Positions 51,544 through 62,041 of a DNA stretch of 64,000 nucleotides are shown piece after piece. How positions within the stretch are numbered: position 1 is the first letter of the stretch; each line of letters opens with the position of its first letter. The notes beneath the pieces were generated by a model. It was given only the letters and a program-made list of their open reading frames with translations. It had not been told where the DNA came from and made no database searches. The position numbers and the translations under genes were made by a program. Origin of the DNA: Plazaster borealis (Eukaryota > Echinodermata > Asteroidea > Forcipulatida > Labidiasteridae). The DNA lies in assembly GCA_021014325.1 (NCBI GenBank), contig CM037463.1, positions 1,488,001-1,552,000 of the forward strand, in the 5' to 3' direction.

Positions 51544-54500
51544 GTAATTACTTAACTATCCTTATATTGTAATGATTGCTAATTTTGTAAAGGTTGTAAG
51601 AAATTATGATAACTAATCAATTGACTTTTTAAAAAAAGAAATCAGTCAGTCACTTCAGCATCAGTGAGTCAACCCACTGGCAGTGGCACTGACTGAGACT
51701 GAGTGAGAGCACTGAGTGAGTTGCTGGCATGGAGGTAGCTGCTGGTTAAGTCAGTCAGTGTACTCAATAAACGCTGGTCATTGATAGTTAAAAACTTTCT
51801 GGTCTTCAGCTAGCCCCACTTCTGTGACAGCCAGCAATAACTTCAGTTAAATTTGTGTTACTCAACTAAAATTTTCACCGTCCCAAAAGCAACATCTCAA
51901 ATGAGTAATTTCTATTTTATTTCATAAATGAATGAAAAAATGACAGTAAGGTATTGAAATTTTACCCCCAAACCAAAAGGAGAATATTAGGCCTAGGCCT
52001 ATTACTATTTTAGTATTTTTATTTATTTATTTATTTATTTTTTTGGGGGGATAAAAAAACGCGGAGCTCATCGGTTGATAAGCAAGCAGTCTGAGACATA
52101 CCAACTGATCGAGCTACGCAGCAGTTGAGTTGTCGCAAATCCCTGCAATTTAATACATTTTATAAGACGATCGGCTATAGGCCTATTTTCGCATCAAAGA
52201 GGGCGCTACACGATTTGCCAGCTCATGTGTTTAGTAAAACTTAGCCAGTGCCAGCAATAGACCCATTATCTTCTTATTCTATCTGTGCTCTTTTGTGGAT
52301 AAACTTAAAGAAAATTCTGTTTTTATATAGTATTAATTATTACTGTATTATTAGTAAATATAATATTTGCATTTTTTGTTGATACTTTTAATTATTCAGT
52401 AGTCAATACGAAGACCTTGGCAGACTTAGACGTAAAAATTCTGTATCAAAAATGTTTTGATGCCAAGACGGATTTGAAATGGCTAAGATTATGGAGCAGT
52501 TTAAGTGTAAGTACTTCTTTTCCAGTCACTTTTACTGTTGGTATATTTTGTTGATTCTGCTTTATTTTGATTTTAAAGGAACCTCTGACCCCGAGATCTG
52601 CCCCTTGAAAGCATATATTTATTTTCGTAAATACCACTGTCCATGTAATGGCAAAATGCGCGACGAAACAGTCGTTACGCTAGTGCCGTAGTCATTGGTT
52701 CACCTCCCTGTACTGCATGTGTCTAATCGCCGCTGGCTATATATCGCCCAATACTGTGCTAGGTTCCAGCGGTGTTGGATATCCCATAAATGGCGGAGCG
52801 TTTTTTTTCGCAAGTGAGCCATTTCTAAGGCACGTTGTGTGGATAATTATATTCTACTTTTTAAACATCTTTCCGACCGTGCTCATTATACATCAAACGC
52901 TTGTTATAGCCCAAAAGCGCCCAACAGCGCCCAACCCGAAGGCAACGTGTCCCTTTAAATTAAAAAAAAATAGCACTCCACACTAATAATGACGTCACTT
53001 TTGCTCAAAATACCAGCAGGGCTTGAATTTAACACTAACCCGCAGGCCCGAGGCCAGTGGTTTTAGCCTCAGGTCAGTGATTTTAGCCTTAGGTCAGTAA
53101 ACTCAAGTCTGGTGGTCTTGTAGATTTTTCTTCTAAATTCGAGCCCTGACCAGACTGATTGTATTCCCACCATGCGAAATATAAACCTTTTCTTTCTTTT
53201 CGAAATTGCTTTGCTTAAAGGCATCGTACACAGTTGGAAATTGTCAAAGACCAGTGTTCTCACTTGGTATATCCCAACATATGCATAAAATAACAAGCCT
53301 GTGAAAATTTGGGCTCAATTGGTCATCGAAGTTGCAAGAAAATGATGAAAGAAAAAACACCCTTGATGTACAAATTTGTGTGCTTTCATATAGAATAATA
53401 AAAACTTCTTGCAAGAACTTTTTATTATTTTAGTGAGAAATTACCTCTTTCTCAAAAACTATGTTACTTCAGAGGGAGTCGTTTCTCACAACGTTTTATA
53501 CTATCAACAGCTCTCTGTTGCTCGTTACCAAGTCAGTTTTTATGCTAATATATATTTTGAGTAATTACCAAACGTGTACGATGCCTTTAATAAACCTAAA
53601 GGTGAAAGTGAAGAATACTGGCATAAAACAAGGCAAGATTAACCTGGTGTATGGCGAAAATGAGACGGATGTTGCACATCAGCTGAAGAAGTCCAACGGA
53701 ATACTGCCTTCAATTCTTCCCCCATGGTTGCAGCAAAATGCGATGATGATGTCTGTTTTACAAAATCATTGTATTGGAATAGACTCAAAGGACGGGACAG
53801 ATCGTGCTCACATCATTATCACTGAGGAATGTAAGGATCTAAGAAATACAAATTCACATTTAATTGTGAAACATTATACTCACACATGCACCTATTAATT
53901 AAATAGTAATTTTTTCTTTACTGTTGTGAAGTTCTGTGGTAAAATAAAATTCTTGCACATGATTTTAACCTTTTATTTGTTATACCAATCAAGTGAATAA
54001 TTAAAGCAAATTTCAATTGCAATCAGTTTACTTTTGACTAAAACTATTACTTGTGGTATTTAATTTTCATTTTCAGTGATTTCAATTCGTGGTTTAACTG
54101 TTGCTCAGTTATTATATTGGTCAGAATCCCATTAACTGTATTGTAGCTTTCAGGCATGACAGTCATCCTATTTCAATCTGATTTCTAATTTTATTGGCCC
54201 TCAAAAAAATCAGTAAAAGTGTTATTCACCAGCCAGTAGGTCAGCCCTGTTCCTACTAGTTTCATGCCTGAGTTTAAAAATTATGTTATTTACTGGTATT
54301 TAAAAAAAGAAATTTCCCTTGTTCTTTTTCAAGATGTGAATTTTAGGTTTTTCATGTTGACCGTTGTGGGAATCTTTCTGTTTCTAGCTGCTCCAAGACT
54401 AAGCAAGTGAGTTTTCATTTTAGTTGATGATAAATTACTATTATGTAGTGCTGGTCATGAATCCAAAGATGCCTCAAAAGTCACTTTAAAGGCATCGTAC

Positions 54501-57500
54501 AAGTTTGGTAATTGTCAAAGACCATGGTTTTCATTTGGTGTATCCCAACGTATGCATAAAATAACAAGCCTGTGAAAATTTGGGCTCAATTGGTCATCGA
54601 AGTTGTAAGAAAATGATGAAAGAAAATACACCCTTGTTGTACAAATTTGTGTGCTTTCAGTTAGAATAAAAACTTCTTGCAAGAAGTTTTTATTATTTTA
54701 GTGAGAAATTACCCTCTTTCTCAAAAACTACGTTACAGGAGTCGTTTCTCACAATGTTTTATACTATCAACAGCTCTCTGTTGCTTGTTACCAAGTCATT
54801 TTTTACGCTAATATATATTTTGAGTAATTACCAAACGTGTACAGTGCCTTTAACCATGTAGAAAAAGGACAACTAGGAAGCTTAAAGAAACATAAACAAG
54901 GGCGCCTTTTATGAACAAGAAACACAGGATAAACTTCTACTATAAATAAAATATGGTCATACCTCTCCTGCCGCTTCCCAAAGTTTATCGTAAACTTGGG
55001 TGTGATCCCTGGCTACACGTCAGCTACAGGTAGTATGGATTCTGACTGGCGCCTCCGAACAAAGATATTGACAAAGTAGGGAGACCGCCAACATTAGGGC
55101 GAGATAGCTCAGTTGGTAGAGCGCGGGCACGTTAATCTGGAGATTTTGGTTCAAGTCCCGCTCTAGTTAATTTTGTCTTTGTTCAACCCAAAAATAATCA
55201 AGTAAAGTGAAGATTTAGAAATAGTTGCCCATGTATTTTTAAAGTATCTGCTTTTGACCAACAGTAAGAGTTAGTTGAGTAAAGTTCATATCAACCAATA
55301 ATGTATTATAGTTAAATCAAGAAAAGGCTTGTTTATCAAATAATCCATTGTTTCTTCTCTGCTACTAGGAGTGTTGTTTTCCACTACTCAACAGGTGTAA
55401 CTGTTGGGGTTTTAGCATCACTTCTGATACTTGTGTATATACTCAGTCGGTTTATTCCGAGGGTGAGTTGATTTTTTTTCTTCTTCAAAAGTTATTCTTA
55501 TTTACTTTATTCTATGACGTGTTAAAATCACTTTTAGACATAAATTTTCCTTTTTAAAACTTTTTATGTGGTTAGTAAAGTCAAACAAATGAATGAAATT
55601 TCCAATGGGATGCTGCAGAAGTGATGCTCCCTCTCGACTCTTCCAATGGCGGACTTTGGGATACCCTAGGCCTAAAATTACACAGAGGCCACGAAGGCCA
55701 TGGCCTCTGTTGCCCCTGGTCTTGGCCTTGGTGCCCCTTCAGAAGTTTCCCTTAGAATTTAAGATTTTCCAATGGAAGTGCCCTTTGCAAAATGAAAATG
55801 GCCTTGCCCTCTCAAAGATGAAATTCCAGGCCTGATGCCCGGTGGCATTATTTACGTAATTCTGAGCACGAACACGAGCAAGAGCAATAGATTTACCTTG
55901 ATAAGTCAGCTGTGACCTAGCATTGCTAAATACCTCACACCCCAGTGTGCTTCCTTACATTTATTTTAACTGTTAAAGGTAGGGTCATAGATTGGTTTTT
56001 GCCAACGTAATGCTGATTTATAGGCACAATTTAAAAGAAAGATACAATAAAAGATGCATGTGAAAGACTCAGCTGAATACAGTGTCTACGTGCTGAGAAA
56101 ACAGCAAAAAACTGTCATGTATTTCACAAGAACGTTAAATCAATCCACCTTTTTAGCGAGGCGACACCAACAAGGTCTCTGGCTGCAGCATTCGCGAATG
56201 GACACCAACCCTCTGAAATTTGATAAATGATTCATGCATGAATGGTTTCTCTGATTCAAATGTTTTTGGGTGAAAAATCATCCAAACCATATTCGAAGGG
56301 AGTCATTTCTCAAAAAAAGTTTACACTATCAACAACTGCAGTGCTTCTCACCAAGTAAGTTTTTATGGTTGTTCATTTCAGGAGTATATACCAATCTATG
56401 ATCTAATGACCCTACCTAAAAGAAATGTAAAGATCTGGTTAAAATTATATGAACCTGCAGTTTGATTTTCATTTTTTCACAGAAAAGTGGTGCTTTCTCT
56501 CTTCTAGTGGGTGGCTGGGCGCTTTGTCTTTATTTCCTCCATTGGGTCTTGGACAATTTCCTCTCCATGCAGTACAAGACCTATCTCCTAGGATACTTTG
56601 TGATTGCCGCCATCATCAGCTTTGCAGTGTGCTATTGGTACGGTCCGGTCACCAACAACCGTACGATGTACCTCATACAATTATTCCTCCAGTTGATAGG
56701 ATTGTTATGCATCTACAACGGGTCACAGTATGAAGGGTCAACGATGGTGATTATTGTTGTCATAGTAACGTTAAGATGGATACCATCTTTTGGGAGACCC
56801 GTCAGGCTGGTTGCAGCTACACTTGGGTACGTACTTTGTCGTCTAGCTCATTCATGTTAAGTAGAAATGGCTATTTGAAAATTATGAAAAATTGTTGGCA
56901 ATATTTGCAAAACCTCATAATGCTGTATCTGTCACAGCTTGCCACGCTGACAAACCGTTCATGCGCACATTCAGTAGTTAGTATTCATGCATCATACACA
57001 TGTCATCTGTAGCTGCTGGTGTGAATCAGCATTGCAATACTCATACTCGAGTCCTACTCGAATGTTCTAGCATTTTGATGGTACCCATACTTGTATTCGA
57101 CTAGCAAAATACTCATACTCAAAGTCCATACTTGATACTCGACTAAAGAATAATCTGTACTCAAAGTCATGTACTCGATACCGGACCCAGCTGTGAATGT
57201 ACTCCGATTTTAAGTACTCATGGTCAAAATACCACTTTCCTATGTGTGTTAATGCAAGGAATAGAGGAATGAAACTCTGGAAAAAAGTAAAATTGAAGTT
57301 GTCTATATTTTGGACAAGATTTTACAAGGGACCTTGGGCAGTACAAAAATTGTTGTCCTTCACACGAGGTACATTTCTCTAAAATGTTACAACCATGCTA
57401 CAATTTAGCAAGGGACCCTTGCTAAATTGCTCTCGCATGAAAGGGGCTATAAAAGATAGAAATCATAACAAGCACAATCGTCATCTAGAAATTAGTAAAA

Positions 57501-60500
57501 AAAAACACCAAAACCAGCATTTGTACTCAGAGTTCCAAGTACCTGTACTTGGTACTTGGCTGTTGGACTTAGTACTTCGATATCAGAATACTCACTACTC
57601 AGACACTTGTACTCGTACTCGATGGCCCAAGTGCTAAGACTTGAGTACTACTTTGCCACCCTGGTACTTCTCAATATGTGATAGTTGACCTTAAAGTACT
57701 TGACTACAACACTGCTCTGAATAAGAACAATCAAAGTTCAATTCTTTCTGAATAACATACACAGCTGGGGTTGGGAGTCTCTTGGAAGCCTGCCTGGGTT
57801 TATTTGGGAGGATTTTGGGTTATGTGAGGCTCAGTAAGGCTGTGATGTACATAATGTGTTATTGATAATTAATTAAATTAATAATTTGGCTAATTATTCA
57901 AATCGTTTCTTTTCTGTAAACTCAATGCCATCTGTGAGTTGCTGTTAAATATTTGTATATTGGATGTATTTATGGTTTCAGTCTCATTGTATAGATGAGG
58001 CTTCCAGCCGTTTTAAAGATGCATATTTTCTTAACCCTTTTACATTGTTCAAATTATTATTTCAATATTAAATGGTCTATTTTTACATCACTCAGGGATG
58101 TAACTTCTCAGCTGACTGGTTGATTTCCTTTTCTTCCCACCCTTTTGTAGTCATAGAAAACAAAAAATTACTGTACAAAGTTTTGTATGTGCAAGTCAGT
58201 ATCCTTTTTTTAACAGTAACTTTTCATGTCTGCATTATTATAAAAATTCTGTGTACTTCAGTTTATTTTCCATTTTAGCAGTCTAAAAATTAGTCAACAG
58301 TATAGGAAAATATGAGAACAGTACTCGAGTAGTGGAGGTTTTCTTGACTTGAAGTTGGTTTTCTTAATAAACACATCAACAAAAGTAAGTCCCCCCCTCA
58401 ACAGTTCGTCATAACACCGTAAGGTAAAACATTTTACCAATACAACTAATTAAGAAATAATTCTATGACATGTTTCCTAAGTGTTGTTGAAAAATGAAAG
58501 ATGTCCATGAATTCATGGCTGAATGAGCTCAAATGGAAGACAAAAACTGCCTTTCTCAAAAGTCACAAAGGTTTCAAATCTGCAGGTCAGTAGCGCGTGT
58601 ATCCACCACGCCTGTCAATGACCGCCTGGCACCGTCTTCTCATGATGTTGATCAGTCTGGTGACATGCTGCTGTGGGATGGCATTCCACTGAAACTGCAG
58701 AAGATTGGACAGGTGAGCCAGGTTGCTGTTGGCATTGATGTGGGGATATGCAGATCGCTTTAGCTGGTCCCACAGGTGCTCTATGGGGTTGAGGATACAC
58801 GCGCTACTGACCTGCAGATTTGAAACCTTTGTGACTTTTGAGAAGGCAGTTTTTGTCTTCCATTTGAGCTCATTCAGCCATGAATTCATGGACATCTTTC
58901 ATTTTTCAACAATACTTAGGAAACATGTCATAGAATAATTTCTTAATTAGTTGCATTGGTAAAATGTTTTACCTTACAATGTTATGACGAACTGTTGAGG
59001 GGGGGACTTACTTTTGTTGATGTGTTTATAAATGATCTTTAGTTAATCTTACTCCATTTGTTTTTTGCTGGTTAATAAGCAACTGTTGGTACTCTCCCCC
59101 AGTGGTTGTCCATATTTGTGGAATAAAACAATTCAATTAATTATGATATTTGAACTCATAAAACAGGTGGCAGCATCGTCCAGCTAAGATTAAACTGTTA
59201 ACGGAGGACGAGTACTATGAGCAGGGACGGACAGAGACGAGGAAAGCACTGGAAAATCTCAAGGAGTATTGTCGAAGCCCAGAATGCAATCAGTGGAAGA
59301 TGATTGCTAACTTGGAATCACCTAAAAGGTTTGCATGAGCGTTGTTGTCGTTGTTGTTGTTGTTGTTTTTCCTTCTTCTTTTTCTTCTCCGATTGCATTG
59401 ATTTGATGTGATTTGTTTAAAATATTAATGTCATGATAAAAAAGGAGACTTCAGTGTGTGGCACGAGCGAAATATTGAACTCTGGGCAGAATAAACCAAA
59501 TAGGACAGAGTTGAGGTTTGGGTAGATGTGAAAAGGGGTTGAGGTAGAGGGTACAGTAGGTTTTTAATTTTTTTATGATGAGATATCGCCTTACTCACAA
59601 GGCACGACGACCACTTCAGGGTGAGGGCTACACTTAACTGATTTGGGCTGTCGTCCCAAATCAACTGTCACCAGGGGCACGTTGCCAGCTACTCCTAGGG
59701 CTGAAACAGGGTTAACCCCTTCACAGTCCGTAAGGATGTGGGTATCATCCACTAGGAGCCTAGCTGGTAGAGCAGAATGCACTACCTTCCCAACTTTTTA
59801 CGAAGCTATTATGGTTTTAGTGTCTTGCTCAAGGGCACAAGTGTCATGACCGGGATTCGAACCTAGACCGCGTGGCCACGACACCCCAAAGTAACATTCC
59901 TAAAGTTTTGACTTTTGAGACGCTCTGTTTTCAAAGCTTCAAAGCTAATTATTGTTAGTTTTTGTGAGGAGATATGAAGCTGCAATGGCTCCATCCAGGA
60001 CCCAATTTCATAGAGCTGCTTAAGCAGAAAATATTGCTTATCAATTTCCTGCTATTAGCAGAAATGAGCAGGATGCCAGTCACTAATTGTACATGTGGCA
60101 TGGTAGTTTGGCTGGTAACCTTATTCTGGTAAGCAAAATTTCATTGTGCTTAGCTACTTTTTGTGCTTAAAGGCCCTGTACACTATTGGTAAGATCGAAA
60201 AACACAAATGTTCACAGATTTACACATAACCTACATGATTTAAAGTAAGTAATGGTTGAAAGGGTTCCTTAAAATATTTCTGCCTAAAATTCTATCGTTT
60301 CTGAGCAATGAGTAAAACAATAGTTTTTATCACGCGTGATAAAAACTCGATGTTTGAAATAACAGAAAACACATAAGGTTTCTTTTCACTATTTTCTCGT
60401 GACCTCGATGACCAATTGAGCTCAAACTTTCACAGGTTTGTTTGTTCATGCATATGTTGAATCACACAAAATGTGGACACTGATTTTGAGCTGTTACCAA

Positions 60501-62041
60501 AAGTGTACAATACCTTTAAGCAGCTCTATGAAATTGGGCCCAGGCAAGAGAGAGAAGAAGAAAGTTAATGTTGAACCATGGAGGAAGAAAATTCCTCCAT
60601 GGTTGAACTGTCAGGGATGAAGTAACTTTTGGGGAAACTTGTAGTCTGTTCAAGGATCAACAACCTGTAACTGCCTTAAAGGGTCTGTATACGTTTGGTA
60701 ATCACTCATCATATTAATGGCAATAAAAACTTACTTGGTAAGAAGTACAGCAGCTTCTGAAAGTATAAAGCATTTTGAGAAACGTTTCACTTTGAAGTAA
60801 TGTGGTTATGTAAAAAGATATCAGTTTTTTATCCAAAAGAATTTGAATCTGAGAAGCAGTTCTGTCAAAAACGTTTCTCAGATTGTGTATTCCAAAATTT
60901 GCAGATTATTCTTCCTGCAAGGACATTATCGCTCCAGATTTTTAACAATATCTCAAAAACACTACCACCTTTTTTAATGAAATTTTCACAGGTTAGTTTT
61001 GTGGTATATATCTACAACTATATAGGATTGAAACAAACAGTGGGTTCCAATTACCAAACGTATACAATCCCTTTAAAATGATTATTTATTTGACAGTAGA
61101 TAAACGTTTATTTGGCATGGACCTGGGGTTTCCTTACCTAGCTGGGCAGACCCCATAGAAAACGGTTTTCTATGCCCAGCTTGGTAAGGAAAGTGAAGTT
61201 AGACTAGAAAATGCACAAGGGTCGACTTATGCATAGGTGACCTGCAAATGCAGGGGTGACCTGTAAATGCAGGAGTGACCTGAGAGGTGTTGTATTACTT
61301 TCATTCTTAGGGGCGGGGCCAGTCTGTAACAAATGCAACCACCTCAACTGCCTAAAGTGTTGCAAAGTAGACAGAAGTTTGGGTGGGAAAAAGTAGCAAG
61401 GTAATTATTCATTAACTCAGTGTGGTGATATACCGGTAAGGTAGGGGTGGGCGGGTCCATTAGGAAGGGAGTGGTCATTGTATCAGCTCATAGTAAAATC
61501 AGTAGATGATTGATTGGTTGGTTTAGATAACCTTCTCAGTTTATTTTACCCATATTGAATCTTATCTTGAAAGGCAAAGCAAAAGGAGGGAAAGTGGTCA
61601 TTTTCCTCTTTCACTTTTCCTTTGGCTCTGCCTCAGAAGCAGCTTTTTCATACCTGTATCGTGACTCAAGATGTTTAGAATTGTCTTTTTTCTGTCTCAA
61701 GATTTTACGAAAAGTTTGAATAAAGTCAAATATGCACACAGCATGACACATGTTGGCATGATTCTTGAAATTTATATAATTCATATAATAATTTGAAGAT
61801 ATTTATCACAAGCCATTTTTGTGATTTTGTGTGTGAAAGTTTTTAAAGAAAAACTAATATTTCTTTAAAATAAAATCACTTTGTTTGTAATTTTCTTTTT
61901 AGGTTTGCCCAGTTTGTGATGGGTGATGAGAGTCATGTGACCCGAGGCGAGGTGTCAGCCTATGAGGATGACCTTTCACTCTTGACCTTTGACTCCAGTG
62001 AAGAGAATATAAGCAGTGACAGCGAAATGGAAACAGATTGA
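51453..62041 (+). CDS. NEMP1: NEMP1 (TMEM194): inner nuclear membrane protein, complete
   Basis: Eight coding exons: 51453-51543, 52400-52506, 53602-53830, 54334-54406, 55369-55462, 56483-56826, 59167-59328, 61903-62041. All GT-AG with matching phases; 412 aa (human NEMP1 is about 444). Signal peptide about 1-29 (ends GGAYA), luminal domain about 30-145, then hydrophobic helices in exons 4-6 including the family signature LLVGGW (205-210) and FAVCYWYGP. The nucleoplasmic tail carries LLTEDEYYEQG, ETRKALENL, SPKRFAQFV and an acidic end. In animals the protein supports nuclear-envelope stiffness, binds emerin-type partners and is needed for fertility. ATG 51453 is in ATCATGG context directly before the signal peptide. 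Introns hold many MITEs and SINEs and a Tc1 remnant; none breaks the frame. Confidence 0.94.
52400..52506 (+). CDS. NEMP1: NEMP1 exon 2
   Basis: Luminal VNTKTLADLDVKILYQKCFD. Acceptor TTAATTATTCAG, donor AAGT|GTAAGT, phase 0 out. Confidence 0.85.
53017..53149. mobile_element. CAGGGCTTGAATTT short MITE
   Basis: Ends CAGGGCTTGAATTTA and TAAATTCGAGCCCTG. The interior has two to three degenerate copies of AGGTCAGTGATTTTAGCCT. In NEMP1 intron 2. Confidence 0.75.
53219..53586. mobile_element. TTAA-type MITE, group B copy 6
   Basis: TTAA at 53215-53218 and 53587-53590, full terminal repeats, central palindrome with one mismatch near 53403-53422. Its right end lies just before NEMP1 exon 3. Confidence 0.92.
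53602..53830 (+). CDS. NEMP1: NEMP1 exon 3
   Basis: VKVKNTGIKQGKINLVYGEN through HIIITEE, with one NET glycosylation sequon. The acceptor TAAACCTAAAG is unusually poor in pyrimidines and lies 11 bp from the end of a MITE (53219-53586). Donor GAAT|GTAAGG. Confidence 0.88.
54334..54406 (+). CDS. NEMP1: NEMP1 exon 4 (first membrane helix)
   Basis: VNFRFFMLTVVGIFLFLAAP. Acceptor GTTCTTTTTCAAG, donor GCAA|GTGAGT, phase 2 out. Confidence 0.92.
54490..54849. mobile_element. TTAA-type MITE, group B copy 7
   Basis: TTAA at 54486-54489 and 54850-54853. Same orientation as copy 6 and very similar to it. In NEMP1 intron 4, 83 bp after exon 4. Confidence 0.92.
54970..55190 (+). mobile_element. tRNA-like SINE T, copy 3
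   Basis: tRNA-like core 55097-55169: GATAGCTCAGTTGGTAGAGC and GGTTCAAGTCC with roughly normal spacing. Flanked by the shared leader GTAGGGAGACCGCC and trailer TTTTGTCTTTGTTCA. The best-preserved copy, but repeat context argues against a functional tRNA. Confidence 0.72.
55369..55462 (+). CDS. NEMP1: NEMP1 exon 5 (second membrane helix)
   Basis: VVFHYSTGVTVGVLASLLIL and VYILSRFIPR. Acceptor CTCTGCTACTAG, donor AGG|GTGAGT. Confidence 0.95.
55977..56415. mobile_element. TTAA-type MITE, group D copy 1 (uninterrupted)
   Basis: AGGTAGGGTCATAGATTGGT at the left after TTAA (55973-55976), inverse ending TGACCCTACCT at the right where the flank has decayed to CTAA. In NEMP1 intron 5. Serves as the empty site for the SINE at 45015. 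Confidence 0.85.
56483..56826 (+). CDS. NEMP1: NEMP1 exon 6 (membrane bundle)
   Basis: KSGAFSLLVGGWALCLYF, then three further hydrophobic stretches including YFVIAAIISFAVCYWYGP and MYLIQLFLQLIGLLCIY. Acceptor ATTTTTTCACAG, donor TTGG|GTACGT. A group D MITE ends 67 bp upstream. Confidence 0.95.
57030..57670. repeat. GAGTAC-rich dispersed repeat, copy 2 (reversed)
   Basis: CATACTCGAGTCC, ACTTGATACTCGACT and ACTCGTACTCGATGG words mirror 10676-11180. About 57230-57500 is a non-repeated insert or an unmatched interior. Confidence 0.65.
58370..59026 (-). mobile_element. Internally deleted Tc1/mariner transposon
   Basis: TA at 58368-58369 and 59027-59028. Long terminal inverted repeats of about 230 bp start AACACATCAACAAAAGTAAG. 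Between them only the C-terminal end of a Tc1-type transposase remains (minus strand, about 58810-58587): NPIEHLWDQLKRS with the last catalytic Glu, then LINIMRRRCQAVIDRRGG and YTRY-stop. The catalytic Asp residues and DNA-binding domain are deleted, so it cannot make an active enzyme. In NEMP1 intron 6. Confidence 0.92.
59167..59328 (+). CDS. NEMP1: NEMP1 exon 7 (nucleoplasmic tail)
   Basis: KLLTEDEYYEQGRTETRKAL and LKEYCRSPECNQWKMI, the conserved tail of the family. Donor AAAAG|GTTTGC. Confidence 0.93.
59602..59890 (-). mobile_element. tRNA-derived SINE, body type 3
   Basis: Minus strand: GTGTCGTGGCCACGCGGTCT head, GGTTCGAATCCCGGTCATGA, body GTGCATTCTGCTCTACCAGC and TTGATTTGGGACGACAGCCC. 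In NEMP1 intron 7. Confidence 0.85.
59998..60541. mobile_element. Palindromic MITE P copy 5, interrupted
   Basis: Left 59998-60170 (GGACCCAATTTCATAGAGCT to TTTTTGTGCTTAA) and right 60520-60541 (GCAGCTCTATGAAATTGGGC). A group A TTAA MITE lies between them. Confidence 0.9.
60171..60515. mobile_element. TTAA-type MITE, group A copy 3 (nested)
   Basis: TTAA at 60167-60170 and 60516-60519. Ends AGGCCCTGTACACTATTGGT and inverse CAAAAGTGTACAATACCT. Inserted at the GCTTAAGC of MITE P, duplicating TTAA exactly. Confidence 0.93.
60680..61072. mobile_element. TTAA-type MITE, group C copy 3
   Basis: TTAA at 60676-60679 and 61073-61076. AGGGTCTGTATACGTTTGGT to CCAAACGTATACAATCCCT. In NEMP1 intron 7. Confidence 0.9.
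61122..61198. repeat. Imperfect hairpin
   Basis: TTTCCTTACCTAGCTGGGCA pairs with GCCCAGCTTGGTAAGGAAA across a short middle that is itself inverted (CATAGAAAACGGTTTTCTATG). Possible remnant of a palindromic MITE. Confidence 0.6.
61236..61285. repeat. 18-bp tandem repeat, about 2.7 units
   Basis: GGTGACCTGCAAATGCAG repeated with small changes. In NEMP1 intron 7. Confidence 0.85.
61903..62041 (+). CDS. NEMP1: NEMP1 exon 8 and stop
   Basis: RFAQFVMGDESHVTRGEVSA then an acidic Ser-rich end (SSEENISSDSEMETD). Acceptor TTTTCTTTTTAG, stop TGA 62039-62041. Confidence 0.94.

Noticed and set aside
34000..62041. TUT1 or NEMP1 as processed pseudogenes
   Set aside because: Both have introns with GT-AG borders, matching phases and uninterrupted frames to normal length.
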